This document shows positions 9,745 through 19,086 of a stretch of DNA of 64,000 nucleotides, piece after piece. The number at the start of each line of letters is the position of its first letter. Position 1 is the stretch's first letter. The stretch is from the NCBI RefSeq assembly GCF_002150785.1, contig NZ_MTAZ01000004.1, positions 248,001 through 312,000 of the forward strand, read 5' to 3'. The notes under the pieces are model-generated. The model did not search any database and was not told where the DNA came from. It saw only the letters and a program-made list of their open reading frames with translations. Made by a program: the position numbers and the translations under genes. The DNA comes from Arenibacter amylolyticus (GTDB lineage: Bacteria > Bacteroidota > Bacteroidia > Flavobacteriales > Flavobacteriaceae).

Positions 9745-12360
9745 ATGAGAAAAATTTACTTGGTTTTTGCCTTGCTTTTAAGCACGGCGATCGGATTTTC
9801 ACAGGGAATCATTACCGGTTCTGTGATAGACGGTGATTTAGGTGGACCCTTACCGGGTGCAAATGTTATGGTACAAGGTACCTCTACGGGTGTTGCTGCG
9901 GATTTTGACGGAAACTTTAGTATTCAAGTTCCGAAAAATTCTGGTACTCTGATAATTTCGTACATCGGTTTTATCAATAAGAGAGTCAATTTTACCAAAA
10001 CAGGTAATATTGGTGCTATAACTTTAATGCCCGATGCAGAGGAGTTAGAAGGCGTTGTTGTTGTAGGATCCGGTATTATCGATTTGGCTAGGGACAGACA
10101 AACCCCTATCGCTGTATCTACTATTAAGGCCGCAGATATTGCACTTAAAGGTGGGAATTTGGAATTTCCGGAATTGTTAAAATCTACACCTTCTGTGTAT
10201 ACCTCTAGGAGTGGTGGTGGATTTGGGGATTCAAGAATCCAAGTGCGCGGTTTTGACCAATCTAATACAGCTTTCTTATTAAACGGACAGCCTATCAACG
10301 GAATGGAAGACGGTAAGATGTACTGGTCTAACTGGCAAGGGGTAACAGATGTTGCTAATGCCGTACAAGTACAAAGAGGATTGGGTTCTTCTAAGTTGGC
10401 AATTTCTTCAGTTGGTGGTACTGTAAACATTGTTACCAAAACGGTAGATACCAAAGAAGGTGGATTTGCGCAGACCATGATCGGTAACGATAACTACCTA
10501 AAAACTTCTGCCTATTACTCTACTGGGTTGAGCGAAAAAGGCTGGGCTTTTTCTACCCTTTTAGGTCATTGGCAAGGAGATGGTTATAACGATTTTATGG
10601 GAGGAAACGGTCAAACCTACTTCTTCTCTGTAGGATATGTACCTAATGAGAATCACACCTTTAACTTTTTAATTACCGGTGCCCCTCAAATTCACTACCA
10701 GAGAAACAGATATACCATCGCTACCCTTCTAGAAAAAGGAAAAAGGTATAATGATCAGTGGGGATATTTAAATGGTGAGTTTAGAAATACTTCTGGAAAT
10801 TATTACCACAAGCCAATAGCTAACCTTAGCTGGGACTGGAAAATGAGTGATAACTCCGAGTTGTCTACGGTGCTTTATGCATCCTACGGTAGAGGTGGAT
10901 CTATTGGACTTAGAAACTACTCTTCCCAAGGTGAGGATAATTTCGATTTAACTGGTCAGTACAGATACAACCGCTCTCTTCCAAGAAACTCCAGTGGTTT
11001 AATTGTTGGGGAAAGAAGAGCTAATGGTCGTGAGGCAGATATTCTACGTTCTAGTGTTAACGAGCATAGATGGTTTGGAGTGGTAAGTAACTTTAACCAT
11101 AAGATCAATGATCAGTTGAGTTTTAACGTTGGTTTTGACGGAAGGTCTTACCACGGTGAGCACTTTAGAAGAGTGGTAGACTTTTTTGGTCTAGATGGTT
11201 GGGATGATGATACCAACAATCAGCAATTGGGGTCAGACTATGTAGTTACAGAAGCTTATAGTCCAAATCCTTGGAAAGCTACTTTCCACAGTACGCCAAG
11301 GGATCAAAGAATTGCTTATGACAACCCGGAAGACATTCGTTACTTGGGTGGTTTTACCCAGTTAGAGTACGCTGGTGAAAAGCTATCGGCTTTTGTTCAA
11401 GGTGCGGTATCTACTCAGTCTAACCAAAGGTTCGACTATTTTAACTACGCCAAAGGGAACGAAGCTTCCGAAAAGGTTACCAATTCTGGTTATAACGTAA
11501 AAACTGGGGCCAACTATAACTTTAATGCGCAGCACAACCTATTTGTTAATGCCGGTCATTATTCACGTCAGCCTTACCAGGACAATATGTTCCTAAACTT
11601 TAGGAACGAGATCAATCCATTGTTGACTAATGAAAAGATTACTGGTTTTGAAGCTGGATACGGCTTTAGAAGTAGTGTTTTTGCAGCTAACGTAAACGCG
11701 TATCACACTACTTGGGATGATAGAGTAGTAAGTGGTAGCTTAAGCTCTGGAGACGGATTTTATCAGTACCAAGGGGTAAAGCAGGTGCATACTGGAGTGG
11801 AGGTAGATTTCACTTTAAGACCTACAGACAATCTTCAGTTTAGAGGGTATACCTCCATTGGAAACTGGGAGTATGATGGAAATGCTAGACAGACGGTATA
11901 TGACGATAACCAAAATGTAGTAGCCGAAGGAGATCCATTATACCTTGAGGGAGTTAAAGTGGGCGATGCTGCACAGTTTACCTACGGTTTTGGAGGAAGG
12001 TACGAGTTTGTTAGAGGACTTAGTGTAGATGCGGATTATAATAAATTCGATAATCTTTATGCTGGATTCTTGCCAACAGATGATGAGTTTGCCACCCCTA
12101 ACAACCGAGGATCAGTAAAACTTCCTTCATTTGGCTTGTTGGATGCTGGCTTAACCTATGATTGGCAGGTGAGTTCTGCTTACAACTTGGTGTTTAGAGT
12201 GAACGTAAACAACGTTACAGACGAGGAGTATATTTCTGAATCCCTGACCAACATTCACGTGGAGCCGGGAGACGATACGTATAAGGGAGTAAGTGTTAAT
12301 AACAGAGCTTATTTTGGTTTTGGAAGAACATGGAACGCAAGTATTCGTTTGAAGTTCTAA
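9745..12360 (+). CDS. TonB-dependent receptor with carboxypeptidase-like N-terminal domain
   Basis: An 871-residue outer-membrane receptor. The signal peptide (MRKIYLVFALLLSTAIGFSQ) is followed by a CarboxypepD_reg-like beta-sandwich (about 21-105, GVAADFDGNFSIQVP), a plug (about 110-235, IQVRGFDQSNTAFLLNG and VGGTVNIVTK) and a C-terminal barrel. It has no SusD-like partner beside it, so it is an orphan receptor. Substrate is unknown. Compared with the receptor at 14761 it uses more GGT, TCT and GTA-type codons, like pgi and atpD, which suggests high expression. It has its own promoter element and terminator. Confidence 0.93.
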   Translation: MRKIYLVFALLLSTAIGFSQGIITGSVIDGDLGGPLPGANVMVQGTSTGVAADFDGNFSIQVPKNSGTLIISYIGFINKRVNFTKTGNIGAITLMPDAEELEGVVVVGSGIIDLARDRQTPIAVSTIKAADIALKGGNLEFPELLKSTPSVYTSRSGGGFGDSRIQVRGFDQSNTAFLLNGQPINGMEDGKMYWSNWQGVTDVANAVQVQRGLGSSKLAISSVGGTVNIVTKTVDTKEGGFAQTMIGNDNYLKTSAYYSTGLSEKGWAFSTLLGHWQGDGYNDFMGGNGQTYFFSVGYVPNENHTFNFLITGAPQIHYQRNRYTIATLLEKGKRYNDQWGYLNGEFRNTSGNYYHKPIANLSWDWKMSDNSELSTVLYASYGRGGSIGLRNYSSQGEDNFDLTGQYRYNRSLPRNSSGLIVGERRANGREADILRSSVNEHRWFGVVSNFNHKINDQLSFNVGFDGRSYHGEHFRRVVDFFGLDGWDDDTNNQQLGSDYVVTEAYSPNPWKATFHSTPRDQRIAYDNPEDIRYLGGFTQLEYAGEKLSAFVQGAVSTQSNQRFDYFNYAKGNEASEKVTNSGYNVKTGANYNFNAQHNLFVNAGHYSRQPYQDNMFLNFRNEINPLLTNEKITGFEAGYGFRSSVFAANVNAYHTTWDDRVVSGSLSSGDGFYQYQGVKQVHTGVEVDFTLRPTDNLQFRGYTSIGNWEYDGNARQTVYDDNQNVVAEGDPLYLEGVKVGDAAQFTYGFGGRYEFVRGLSVDADYNKFDNLYAGFLPTDDEFATPNNRGSVKLPSFGLLDAGLTYDWQVSSAYNLVFRVNVNNVTDEEYISESLTNIHVEPGDDTYKGVSVNNRAYFGFGRTWNASIRLKF

Positions 12361-12384
12361 GGAACCTTCTCCATAATAAATTTG

Positions 12385-12412
12385 AAAACCCTGCCATCGG
12401 CAGGGTTTTTTT
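12385..12412 (+). terminator. Intrinsic terminator after the 9745 receptor gene
   Basis: The arms aaaaccctgcc and ggcagggtttt pair perfectly around a three-base loop and lead into a run of T. Confidence 0.9.
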
Positions 12413-12454
12413 ATACTTAAAAAGTCAGTACATTTATAGCTTAAACTTATAACT

Positions 12455-12895
12455 ATGTACGAAGCATTATTAAACACACATTCTTATTTGGCCTATGTGG
12501 CTTTGGCCGTACTCTTTTTGGCGGTCGCCAATGCAATTTTGGGATGGACGGGTAACAAAGACTTTACCCTGACCAAAGATTTTAGGATAAGCCTTTTTGC
12601 CATGATCTTGGCTCACTTACAACTCTTGGTAGGACTGATACTATTCTTTGTGTCCCCCAAGGGATTGAATGCCATTCAAACATTGGGAATGGGAGGAATG
12701 AATTCCGCTGCCCGTTTAGTGGCGGTAGAGCATCCTTTTATTAATATTATTGCGCTCGTACTAATTACCATTGGTTGGTCTAGGCATAAGAAAATATTGG
12801 AAGCCAAACGAAAGTTTAAGACCATCACCATTTTCTACGGCTTGGGTCTGCTACTTATATTAAGTAGAATTCCATGGGCACAATGGCTTAATTAG
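12455..12895 (+). CDS. Small four-helix membrane protein with histidines
   Basis: A 146-residue integral membrane protein with four predicted helices (about 10-30, 46-67, 94-110 and 123-140). Histidines sit at helix ends or within helices: His9, His54, His93 and His111. The shape recalls small haem-b four-helix proteins, but no known signature was found, so haem binding is only a suggestion. Homologues in relatives are, from memory, sometimes mislabelled as ribosomal protein L27, which this is not. It stands alone between two strong terminators, so it is probably monocistronic. Confidence 0.7.
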   Translation: MYEALLNTHSYLAYVALAVLFLAVANAILGWTGNKDFTLTKDFRISLFAMILAHLQLLVGLILFFVSPKGLNAIQTLGMGGMNSAARLVAVEHPFINIIALVLITIGWSRHKKILEAKRKFKTITIFYGLGLLLILSRIPWAQWLN

Positions 12896-12910
12896 TCGCA
12901 TATAAATTTA

Positions 12911-12957
12911 AGGAGCCTACCTACACCAGTAGTTAAGCGGGCAGGCTCCTTTTTTTA
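12911..12957 (+). terminator. Intrinsic terminator after the four-helix protein gene
   Basis: aggagcct and aggctcct pair perfectly across a 22-base loop that can pair partly, followed by seven T. Confidence 0.8.
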
Positions 12958-12997
12958 GATAAATAAATCACCATTATCCAACCCTAACCTTTATACT

Positions 12998-13591
12998 ATG
13001 AAAAAACTACTATCCCTACTATTTTCTTTGTTGGCGATCCCCATGATGGCCCAGGAAATCTCCCTTTTTAACGGAAAAGACCTTAGCGGGTGGACAGTCT
13101 ACGGTACCGAGAAATGGTATGTGGAAGACGGCTTGTTGGTCTGTGAAAGTGGGCCCGATAAAGCCTATGGGTACTTGGCTACCAATGAACATTATAAAGA
13201 TTTTGAGCTTAGCCTAGAGTTTAAGCAGGAGGCAGATGGTAATAGTGGCGTGTTTATACGCTCTACCATAGAGGGTACCAAGGTAAGTGGCTGGCAAGTA
13301 GAGGTAGCTCCTTCCGGACACCATACAGGAGGTGTGTACGAGTCTTATGGAAGAGGATGGTTGGTTAAGCCAGATCCAGAAAAAGAAGAAGTACTGAAGG
13401 AGGGGGAATGGAATACCATGAAGATCCGTCTTTCTGGTGGCACCCTAACCTCTTGGTTAAACGGTACCGAAATGGTACGGATTAACGATGAGAAGATAGC
13501 CCAGGGAGAAGGTTCCATTGCCCTACAGATACACGATGGTGGCGGTATAAAGGTTAAGTGGAGAAACATTAAGCTTTCCCTGCCTCAGTAA
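12998..13591 (+). CDS. DUF1080 (3-keto-disaccharide hydrolase fold) exported protein
   Basis: A 197-residue protein with a cleavable signal peptide (MKKLLSLLFSLLAIPMMAQ) followed by a complete DUF1080 jelly-roll: LFNGKDLSGWTVYG at the start, GNSGVFIRS in the middle and GSIALQIHDGGGIKVKWRNI near the end. The family is a concanavalin-like fold now linked to 3-keto-glycoside hydrolysis; sugar specificity cannot be read here. It converges on the nuclease gene with one base between stop codons, so the two transcripts must overlap at their 3' ends. Confidence 0.85.
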   Translation: MKKLLSLLFSLLAIPMMAQEISLFNGKDLSGWTVYGTEKWYVEDGLLVCESGPDKAYGYLATNEHYKDFELSLEFKQEADGNSGVFIRSTIEGTKVSGWQVEVAPSGHHTGGVYESYGRGWLVKPDPEKEEVLKEGEWNTMKIRLSGGTLTSWLNGTEMVRINDEKIAQGEGSIALQIHDGGGIKVKWRNIKLSLPQ

Positions 13592-13592
13592 C

Positions 13593-14639
13593 CTATTTGG
13601 GAATCGGTCGTATTAGAAAGAGGTATACCGGAAAATGATCGCTGTAGCCGCCTACGTAATTGCCATTGGCGTACGTTCGTAATGGGTACCCCTTGTATTG
13701 GCCTTTAGGATCAATTAGGTAGGGCGGATTAAAGATGCCTGCCTTCCAAAACCGGTATCCTGACTTAGGTTCCATATACAGGTTGGCAGTGAAATACAGT
13801 TGGTCAAATAAATTCCATCGATCTCTATAAGCCAAGGTGCCTAAACCCTTTTTATAGAGATTTTCCATGGGATTGTAGAGCTCGGAAGGTTCCAAGATTT
13901 CCTCCTTTGTCTTAATTTTCAATATTTTTTTAAAGCTGTAGTCCGTAGGGTCGTCATTAAAATCGCCCATACTGATTATTTTTGCATCGGGTGATTGGCG
14001 GATTATGGAATCTATGATCCGTTTATTCAACCGGGCAGCGGCAATACGGTTGGGCCTGCTCCTAGCCTCCCCACCGCTTCTAGAGGGCCAATGGTTTACA
14101 ATGAAATGCAGGGGCTCCCCGTCTAATAGTCCGCCTACCACCAACTGGTCCCTAGTGTAGTCCAGGAATATTTCCTCTTTGGTAAGTAATAATCGATGGC
14201 TGCGAAACGAGGTGGGCAAGAATGCCGATTGCCTGTATAAAAGTGCTACGTCTATGCCTCGCTCGTCTGGGGAATCAAAATGGATAATATCATAATCTAA
14301 GTCCCTTAGGGTGGGATGTTGTATTAAATCTTCCAGAACCCCCCTGTTTTCAATTTCACATAGCCCAATAATATCGGGTGCGTTGTGGGTAACCGCTCTC
14401 CCAATCTGGTATAATACCTGAGTAATGTTATCAAGTTTTTTCCGATACCGTTCCTGGGTCCATTGATTTTTTCCTGTGGGGGTAAAATCCCCGTCAAAGG
14501 TGAGGGAGTCCCTATGCGTATCAAAGAGATTCTCTACGTTATAAAAAGCCACGGTCCGGATCTGATAGCTTCTCGGCGCCTGGGAATACATCCCAATCAC
14601 TAAAGAGAAGAAAACAAGTATAAAGGTGGTGTATTTCAT
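13593..14639 (-). CDS. Secreted endonuclease/exonuclease/phosphatase family protein
   Basis: A 348-residue member of the EEP (DNase I-like) superfamily with a signal peptide (MKYTTFILVFFSLVIGMYSQ). Motifs in order are FYNVENLFDT (metal-site Asn), IGLCEIENRG (metal-binding Glu), VNHWPSRSGGEARSRPNR (catalytic His), ISMGDFNDDP (Asp and Asn) and the terminal SDHFPVY (Asp-His). All expected active-site residues are there. It is divergent from a TonB receptor and DUF5689 lipoprotein, 121 bases away, which points to extracellular or periplasmic nucleic-acid or phosphodiester cleavage for uptake. A phosphatase or sphingomyelinase-like activity remains possible. Confidence 0.88.
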   Translation of the reverse strand: MKYTTFILVFFSLVIGMYSQAPRSYQIRTVAFYNVENLFDTHRDSLTFDGDFTPTGKNQWTQERYRKKLDNITQVLYQIGRAVTHNAPDIIGLCEIENRGVLEDLIQHPTLRDLDYDIIHFDSPDERGIDVALLYRQSAFLPTSFRSHRLLLTKEEIFLDYTRDQLVVGGLLDGEPLHFIVNHWPSRSGGEARSRPNRIAAARLNKRIIDSIIRQSPDAKIISMGDFNDDPTDYSFKKILKIKTKEEILEPSELYNPMENLYKKGLGTLAYRDRWNLFDQLYFTANLYMEPKSGYRFWKAGIFNPPYLIDPKGQYKGYPLRTYANGNYVGGYSDHFPVYLFLIRPIPK

Positions 14640-14760
14640 TTTATGGTGGGTATTCTCTGTAATTTAACTAAAAAATCATGCAATTCGTATTTTATTTAGC
14701 GATTTATCTGTCAAGTTGTAATATATTATATCACAATTTAACAAAGTCTAAGACTACTGC

Positions 14761-17502
14761 ATGGTTAGGCCCCTCGTTTTATCGCTTTTTTTACTTACTG
14801 GACTTCAGGCTTGGACTCAAGGTAGATTGGAGGTGGGTGGGACAGTATTAGATCATTATAACCAAAGCATGGTGCCAGGGGTGCAGTTAGAGCTTTCGGG
14901 AGTATTGTTGGAAGGGCCAGATGAAACAAGCGGTGATTTTTCCTTTAAAGTAGATGCTGGGGTTTCTTATATCTTAACCATCCATGCCCAAGACTATATC
15001 TCCAAGCGAATTCCTTTTCAGGCAACAGACCATGCCATAGATTTGGGAATCATTTATTTGGAAAGGGATATCACTTTTGAAAAGTCAGACAACCTAATTA
15101 CCCTTACGGATTCCGATCTTTTGGAAGATGAAATGAGTGCCCTGACGTCTGGGATGTTACAAGCCAGTAGGGATGTTTTTCTCAATCGTGCTGCTTTCGA
15201 TTTTGGTCAGGCATTTTTTAGGGTCCGAGGATACGGGTCCGAAAATGGTCAGGTGCTATTAAATGGAATTCCAATGAACAAAATGTTGAATGGTAGGCCA
15301 CAATGGAATAATTGGGGTGGATTAAATGACGTAACCCGCAATCAGGAATATAGCCATGGCCTTCAGATTTCCGACCATTCCTTTGGAGGTATCCTTGGCA
15401 CCACCTATATAAATACCAGGCCATCTGGATTTAGGAAGGGGGTAAGAATATCCAGTTCGGCCTCCAATCGCAGTTATGCAGGTAGGTTAATGGCAACCTA
15501 TTCTTCGGGGAGGGGGGCCAAAGGGCTTAGTTATAGCGTGTCTGCTTCCAGACGGTGGGCAGAGGAGGGCTTTATTGAAGGGACCCTCTACGATGCGTAT
15601 TCCTTGTTTGGGGCTGTGGAGGTTGCCATCGACCCAAAAAACAGCTTTTTGTTAACGGGCATCCTAACGCCCAACAGAAGGGGGAGGTCCTCTGCCATTA
15701 CGGAAGAGGTATTTAATTTGCAAGGAGCAAGATATAATCCGTACTGGGGTAAACAAGACGGTGAGATTCGCAATGCTAGAGAACGCAAGTTGGTAGCGCC
15801 TATACTAATGTTCAATCATTTTTTTAGTTCCCCGTCCTTGGAGGTAAATACCGGGATTTCCTATCAATTTGGAACCGATGCCAGAAGTAGGTTAGGGTAT
15901 TACAATGCCCCCAATCCAGATCCCACCTACTATCGGTATTTACCTAGTTTTTATATCAACAGCCCCATTGGGGCCAATTTTGTAAGTGCTCGGATGGCAA
16001 AGGAAGGGTTTAAGGAAAATCCGCAGTTAAACTGGAGTAGACTTTATCAGGCGAATTCCACTGCTGCTATGGATGGGAAATCTTCTTATTTGCTCTATGA
16101 TGATACCCTAGAAGAAAGCCAGTTAAGTGCTAGCACGGTATTTAATTATCGAATAAGTCCCTGGGTAAAATTAGATTTTGGTGGTACCTATAGAAGTTCG
16201 GAGTCGGATAATTACGCCCAAATTAAAGATTTGTTGGGAGGCGATTTCCATGAGGATCGGGATCGTTTTTCCAATACATTAAATGACGTAGAGGGGAATC
16301 CCCATAAAATAACAGGCGATAAGTTTAACTATTCGTATAAAATTAGATCGGAGGCGCTAGATCTATTCTCGCAATTCAGTATTACCAGAAATAAATGGGA
16401 AGGATTTTTGGCGGCCAAATATTCTAATATCGCCTACCAAAGGGAGGGATTGTTTAGGAATGAGCGATTTTATGAAAACTCCTTGGGAAAGGGGGTGAGG
16501 GAGGAATTTTCCAATTTTGGCGGCAAGGGAGGGGTTACCTATAAGTTTAACGGTAGGCATTGGATCTCCTTGGCAGGGGCTTATATCATGAAAGCACCGG
16601 TTTATCAGAATGTATTTATTAATCCTAGGGAAAACAATGAGACCGTTCCCCAACAACAGCCAGAAAAGATAAATACGGTAGATATTAACTATTACCTGCG
16701 GTTGCCCAAGCTTACGGGCAGGCTAAGCGGATATTATACGCGGTTACAAAACACCACCGATATAAATTTTTTCTTTGTGGATGCTGGGGTGGGGAGCGAT
16801 TTTGTTCAGGAAGTAGTCAGCGATTTGGATAAATTGCATATGGGGACGGAATTGGGTTTGGAATATCAAATTTCATCCTCCGTAAAACTGTCGGCCGTTG
16901 CCGCCGTAGGGAAGCACCTCTATGCAAGCGACCCCAGGGTCACCATTAATTTTGATACCTCAGGGGCGGAGGAAGAACTTATAAACACGCTTGGGAAAAG
17001 CTCCTTGGGCATTTCTAAAATAAAGGGGCATAAACTTTCTCAGGGACCCCAAGTAGCCTATGCGCTGGGCGTAGAATATAGAGATCCAAAATATTGGTGG
17101 ATTGGTACTACAGCTAATTATTTGGGTAATAACTATGCAGGACTCTCCACAATAGCCAGAACAGCTAGCTTTTATATAAATCCACAGACGGGAAGTCCGT
17201 TTCCCAATGCAACCGAAGAAAATGTAAAACAGTTGCTGCGGCAAGACAAACTGGACGATAGCTATTTATTAAATATGGTAGGGGGAAAATCTTGGTTGAA
17301 GGCTGGCAAGTATATCAGCGTATTTGTAAGTATCAATAATATTTTTGATGTAAGCTACCGTAGCGGGGGGTATGAACAAAGTAGAAATGCCAATTTTGGT
17401 CAATACCAACAAGATACCCTAAGTGGGAGTCCTTCGTTTGCACCAAAGTACTGGTATGGGTATGGGCGAACCTACTTTATTAACCTAGCCCTTAGTTTCT
17501 AA
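14761..17502 (+). CDS. TonB-dependent receptor of the nuclease module
   Basis: A 913-residue outer-membrane receptor with a signal peptide (about 1-20), a divergent CarboxypepD_reg-like domain (about 22-105), a plug with FFRVRGYGSENGQVLLNG and a barrel ending in an aromatic residue (INLALSF). The plug segment NGRPQWNNWGG resembles the DGKMYWSNWQG of the receptor at 9745, so the two belong to related groups. It lies 47 bases upstream of a DUF5689/LTD lipoprotein, likely the surface partner, and is divergent from a secreted EEP nuclease. I infer import of oligonucleotide or phosphate-ester products; the ligand is not shown by the sequence. Confidence 0.9.
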   Translation: MVRPLVLSLFLLTGLQAWTQGRLEVGGTVLDHYNQSMVPGVQLELSGVLLEGPDETSGDFSFKVDAGVSYILTIHAQDYISKRIPFQATDHAIDLGIIYLERDITFEKSDNLITLTDSDLLEDEMSALTSGMLQASRDVFLNRAAFDFGQAFFRVRGYGSENGQVLLNGIPMNKMLNGRPQWNNWGGLNDVTRNQEYSHGLQISDHSFGGILGTTYINTRPSGFRKGVRISSSASNRSYAGRLMATYSSGRGAKGLSYSVSASRRWAEEGFIEGTLYDAYSLFGAVEVAIDPKNSFLLTGILTPNRRGRSSAITEEVFNLQGARYNPYWGKQDGEIRNARERKLVAPILMFNHFFSSPSLEVNTGISYQFGTDARSRLGYYNAPNPDPTYYRYLPSFYINSPIGANFVSARMAKEGFKENPQLNWSRLYQANSTAAMDGKSSYLLYDDTLEESQLSASTVFNYRISPWVKLDFGGTYRSSESDNYAQIKDLLGGDFHEDRDRFSNTLNDVEGNPHKITGDKFNYSYKIRSEALDLFSQFSITRNKWEGFLAAKYSNIAYQREGLFRNERFYENSLGKGVREEFSNFGGKGGVTYKFNGRHWISLAGAYIMKAPVYQNVFINPRENNETVPQQQPEKINTVDINYYLRLPKLTGRLSGYYTRLQNTTDINFFFVDAGVGSDFVQEVVSDLDKLHMGTELGLEYQISSSVKLSAVAAVGKHLYASDPRVTINFDTSGAEEELINTLGKSSLGISKIKGHKLSQGPQVAYALGVEYRDPKYWWIGTTANYLGNNYAGLSTIARTASFYINPQTGSPFPNATEENVKQLLRQDKLDDSYLLNMVGGKSWLKAGKYISVFVSINNIFDVSYRSGGYEQSRNANFGQYQQDTLSGSPSFAPKYWYGYGRTYFINLALSF

Positions 17503-17549
17503 GGGGGGGGCTTTAAATAAGTGATGGGGATGTATTAAACCAAATTACA

Positions 17550-18950
17550 ATGACCAAAATAATGTGCATAACGACTTCTCTTAAATGTAAGCTGCTCTCT
17601 AGGGCATGGGGAGTTCTGGTGTTTGGACTATGGGCGTTTTTTGGATGTGTAAAGGATCCCGATTATAAGATGCCAGAAACCAATTGTACCAATAACTTAA
17701 CCGCCAACGCCAGCTACGCAGAAGTAAAAGGGCTTTATGTGGATAAGACCCTACAGATACAAGAAGAGTTGATTATTGAGGGCTATGTAAACTCATCGGA
17801 CCAAAGTGGAAATTTTTTCGGGGTCCTCTACTTTCAGGATAGGCCAGCGAATGCCACAGAGGGATTTCAGATAGAGTTGGACGTGCGCGATACGCATTTG
17901 TTCTTTCCAGTTGGAAGTAAAATCCTGATTGCCTTAAAAGGACTCTATCTTGGGAAAAGCAAAGGGGTGTATAAACTGGGAGGACAATTTACTTCCTTTG
18001 GTAATATTTCGGTGGGAAGGTTGCCCGCTGCTGTCATGGACCGTCATCTCTATAGAGATTGTGCCGATGTAGTAACAATAGAACCTAAAACCTTGGAGAT
18101 AGGGGAGGTAGATGAACGTTTTGCCCATACCCTAGTACGCTTTAAGGACCTAGAAGTACGAGAGGACCAATTGGGGCTGCCTTTTGCCAATCCCAAGGAG
18201 GCTACCAGTAGAACCCTGGTTAATTGCCTGGATGAGGAGCTAATTATGTTAAATAGTGGTTATGCCGACTTCCAAGCGGAACAACTTCCCGCTTTAAATG
18301 GGGAGATTACGGGGGTGTTGTTACGGGAGCGGAACACCTATCAATTGGCCATACGGGATTTGGGGGATGTGGATTTCACAGAGGAGCGCTGTGCTGAGTT
18401 TGTGGACGAATTTACGTCTAACAAGGTGTTTATATCAGAACTGGCCGATCCCAATAACAATGCCGAGGCTAGGTTTGTAGAGTTGTATAATGCAGATAGC
18501 ATGCCCTTAAGTTTAAAGGGGTGGCGTTTGCTCCGCTATACCAATGCCAATGTAGAAGTGAGCTCTGCCATTGATCTCTCTGAATTTACTATTGGGGCAG
18601 AAAGTACTTTTGTGATATCGCCCAATGCCAATTCTTTTACGAGCGTGTACGGGTTTCCCCCAGACTTAGGCGTGGGGAAAAACAGTCCGGCCGACTCCAA
18701 TGGGGATGATAATTTTCAATTGGTAGACCCCTTTGGGACAGTCATTGATAGTTTTGGAGTGGTGGGGGTAGATGGTACCGGTACCAATCATGAGTTTGAG
18801 GATGGTAGAGCAGTACGGAACCCAAATGTAGAAGAAGCAAATCCCGTTTATACTTTTAGTGAATGGACCATTTATAATGACACTGGGGGTAGTGACACTA
18901 TCAATCAGCCCCAGAATGCCCCGGAAGATTTTAGCCCTGGGGTGCGATAA
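17550..18950 (+). CDS. DUF5689 and lamin-tail domain lipoprotein
   Basis: A 466-residue protein whose hydrophobic N-terminus ends in a lipobox (AFFGC, Cys33), so it is probably a lipoprotein; starts a few codons downstream would also keep the lipobox. The first two thirds match the DUF5689 pattern (ELIIEGYVNSSDQSGNFFGV, OB-fold-like). The last third looks like a lamin-tail domain (KVFISELADPNNNAEARFVE, then LSLKGWRLLRYTN). Lamin-tail domains often occur in secreted bacterial nucleases and surface proteins. It follows the receptor by 47 bases and probably forms its surface partner. No catalytic residues were recognised. Confidence 0.8.
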   Translation: MTKIMCITTSLKCKLLSRAWGVLVFGLWAFFGCVKDPDYKMPETNCTNNLTANASYAEVKGLYVDKTLQIQEELIIEGYVNSSDQSGNFFGVLYFQDRPANATEGFQIELDVRDTHLFFPVGSKILIALKGLYLGKSKGVYKLGGQFTSFGNISVGRLPAAVMDRHLYRDCADVVTIEPKTLEIGEVDERFAHTLVRFKDLEVREDQLGLPFANPKEATSRTLVNCLDEELIMLNSGYADFQAEQLPALNGEITGVLLRERNTYQLAIRDLGDVDFTEERCAEFVDEFTSNKVFISELADPNNNAEARFVELYNADSMPLSLKGWRLLRYTNANVEVSSAIDLSEFTIGAESTFVISPNANSFTSVYGFPPDLGVGKNSPADSNGDDNFQLVDPFGTVIDSFGVVGVDGTGTNHEFEDGRAVRNPNVEEANPVYTFSEWTIYNDTGGSDTINQPQNAPEDFSPGVR

Positions 18951-19086
18951 TAAATAAGGGGTAATTAATGGGCCTCTTAGGGATTATGGGAGTTAGACTG
19001 GGTAAAAGCCATTTTATTTTGTAAATTTAGGAGTGTTAGCAACTAATTAATTGCATGGTATGCGTGCAAACTAAAATAAGATTAAA

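Noticed and set aside
9924-10478. 184-codon open frame antisense to the TonB receptor
   Set aside because: It lies within the plug-coding part of a well supported receptor and shows no motif; a shadow of the sense frame.
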